A DNA stretch of 64,000 nt from UBA6136 sp044350805 (GTDB taxonomy: Bacteria > Pseudomonadota > Gammaproteobacteria > Methylococcales > Methylococcaceae): assembly GCA_044350805.1 (NCBI GenBank), contig JBILGU010000008.1, positions 62,001-126,000 on the forward strand, read 5' to 3'. The position numbers were made by a program, and so were the translations under genes. Shown piece after piece: positions 63,685 through 64,000 of the stretch (position 1 is its first letter; the number at the start of each line of letters is the position of its first letter). The notes under the pieces were generated by a model. That model made no database searches, was not told the DNA's origin, and saw nothing but the letters and a program-made list of their open reading frames with translations.

Positions 63685-63999
63685 TTAATTTCTGTTTCGA
63701 ATCACGCGTCCGGATGAATCAAAAGGAGATCCCATCCCAACGGTAAGCTCTTCCGATAGGAGCATTTGGGTACTGAAGTGACCTTGGGATGGGGCAAGAA
63801 GCATGAACATCGTCAGGGCAGCCCACTCTGTCTTGACGATGATCCCGCGTCGGTTCCCCGCCGGATAGTGAAAGGAGACTTGGCGGTGTCGACTGGTGCG
63901 GTTGATGACGACTCAGAGAGTCTGGACGGCACACTCACACTTGATGCCGTTTCCACAGGCCACAGGGACTGGTGCAAGGATCATGGCAGCAAGGCTCAT
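63685..63999 (-). pseudogene. Frame with an in-frame TGA at the window edge
   Basis: A leftward frame read from an ATG at 63999 gives SLAAMILAPVPVACGNGIK and AVQTL, then TGA at 63913-63915. It continues VVINRTSRHRQVSFHYPAGN, KTEWAALTMFMLL, and ends at 63685 after 105 codons. The second part looks strongly protein-like. The gene may begin beyond the window. A 71-residue frame in another phase here is a shadow. Confidence 0.4.
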
Positions 64000-64000
64000 G

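Noticed and set aside
63719..63934. A 71-codon minus-strand frame
   Set aside because: Histidine/proline-rich shadow of the more protein-like frame in another phase.
46948..64000. Element-wide recoding of TGA as a sense codon
   Set aside because: traF, traH, traG and several small genes end in TGA at positions expected for family length.
1..64000. CRISPR arrays, rRNA genes or an intact insertion sequence
   Set aside because: No regularly spaced repeats, no rRNA-like sequence and no intact transposase were seen.

Overview
The window looks like about 47 kb of conserved gammaproteobacterial chromosome followed by about 17 kb of an integrative conjugative element (ICE) or related island. The gammaproteobacterial call rests on gene orders and families typical of that class: rpsF-rpsR-DUF2232-rplI, waaA then ychF, scpA-scpB-rluB, class I GshA, PepN and FlhDC-type regulators. 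A copper oxidase operon, a probably nitrogen-regulated ammonium transporter, and MxaA/C/K/L-like proteins resemble genes of chemolithotrophs and methylotrophs. The sequence alone does not fix the genus.

Positions 1-12000 hold thioredoxin reductase, the S6/S18/L9 ribosomal operon with a clear promoter and leader hairpin, Kdo transferase, the YchF GTPase, two envelope-glycan membrane proteins, a secreted LprI-like protein and feoAB. Positions 12000-19100 are a leftward block: rluB, scpB, scpA, an M50 protease, yciO, tsaB, a DinG-type helicase and a TPR lipoprotein. Positions 19400-22720 encode three exported proteins, two of them copper proteins by motif, each ending in a predicted membrane anchor. 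They are followed by amt (sigma-54-like promoter), a BT1-type transporter and two tandem dynamin-like GTPases. Positions 29400-37300 carry rubredoxin, a MoeB-like enzyme, DUF2782, gshA, a small periplasmic helical protein and a 1225-residue flavin/iron-sulfur oxidoreductase that resembles a one-chain NfnB-NfnA fusion. Positions 37500-46900 hold pepN, a five-gene von Willebrand A (vWA) cluster, glycogen phosphorylase and a YqaA protein.

At 46948-47024 a tRNA-Met gene is followed directly by a tyrosine integrase and an AlpA-like excisionase candidate. This is the classic layout of an element integrated at a tRNA 3' end. The element carries traF-traH-traG of an F-type conjugation machine and, near the right edge, a lytic transglycosylase with FlhD- and FlhC-like regulators. 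These match the AcaDC/SetDC master activators of IncC plasmids and SXT/R391 ICEs. Between these modules lies a toxin-antitoxin-rich stretch with intact MntA/HepT and VapBC pairs, an orphan HigA, a frameshifted MntA, a HepT-DUF433 chimera and a duplicated toxin-like relic. Further along are an RRM protein, an Rmf/CrpP-like protein, a replication-origin-like patch with two DnaA boxes, and an IHF/HU-family gene broken by one in-frame TGA. The right end of the element lies outside the window.
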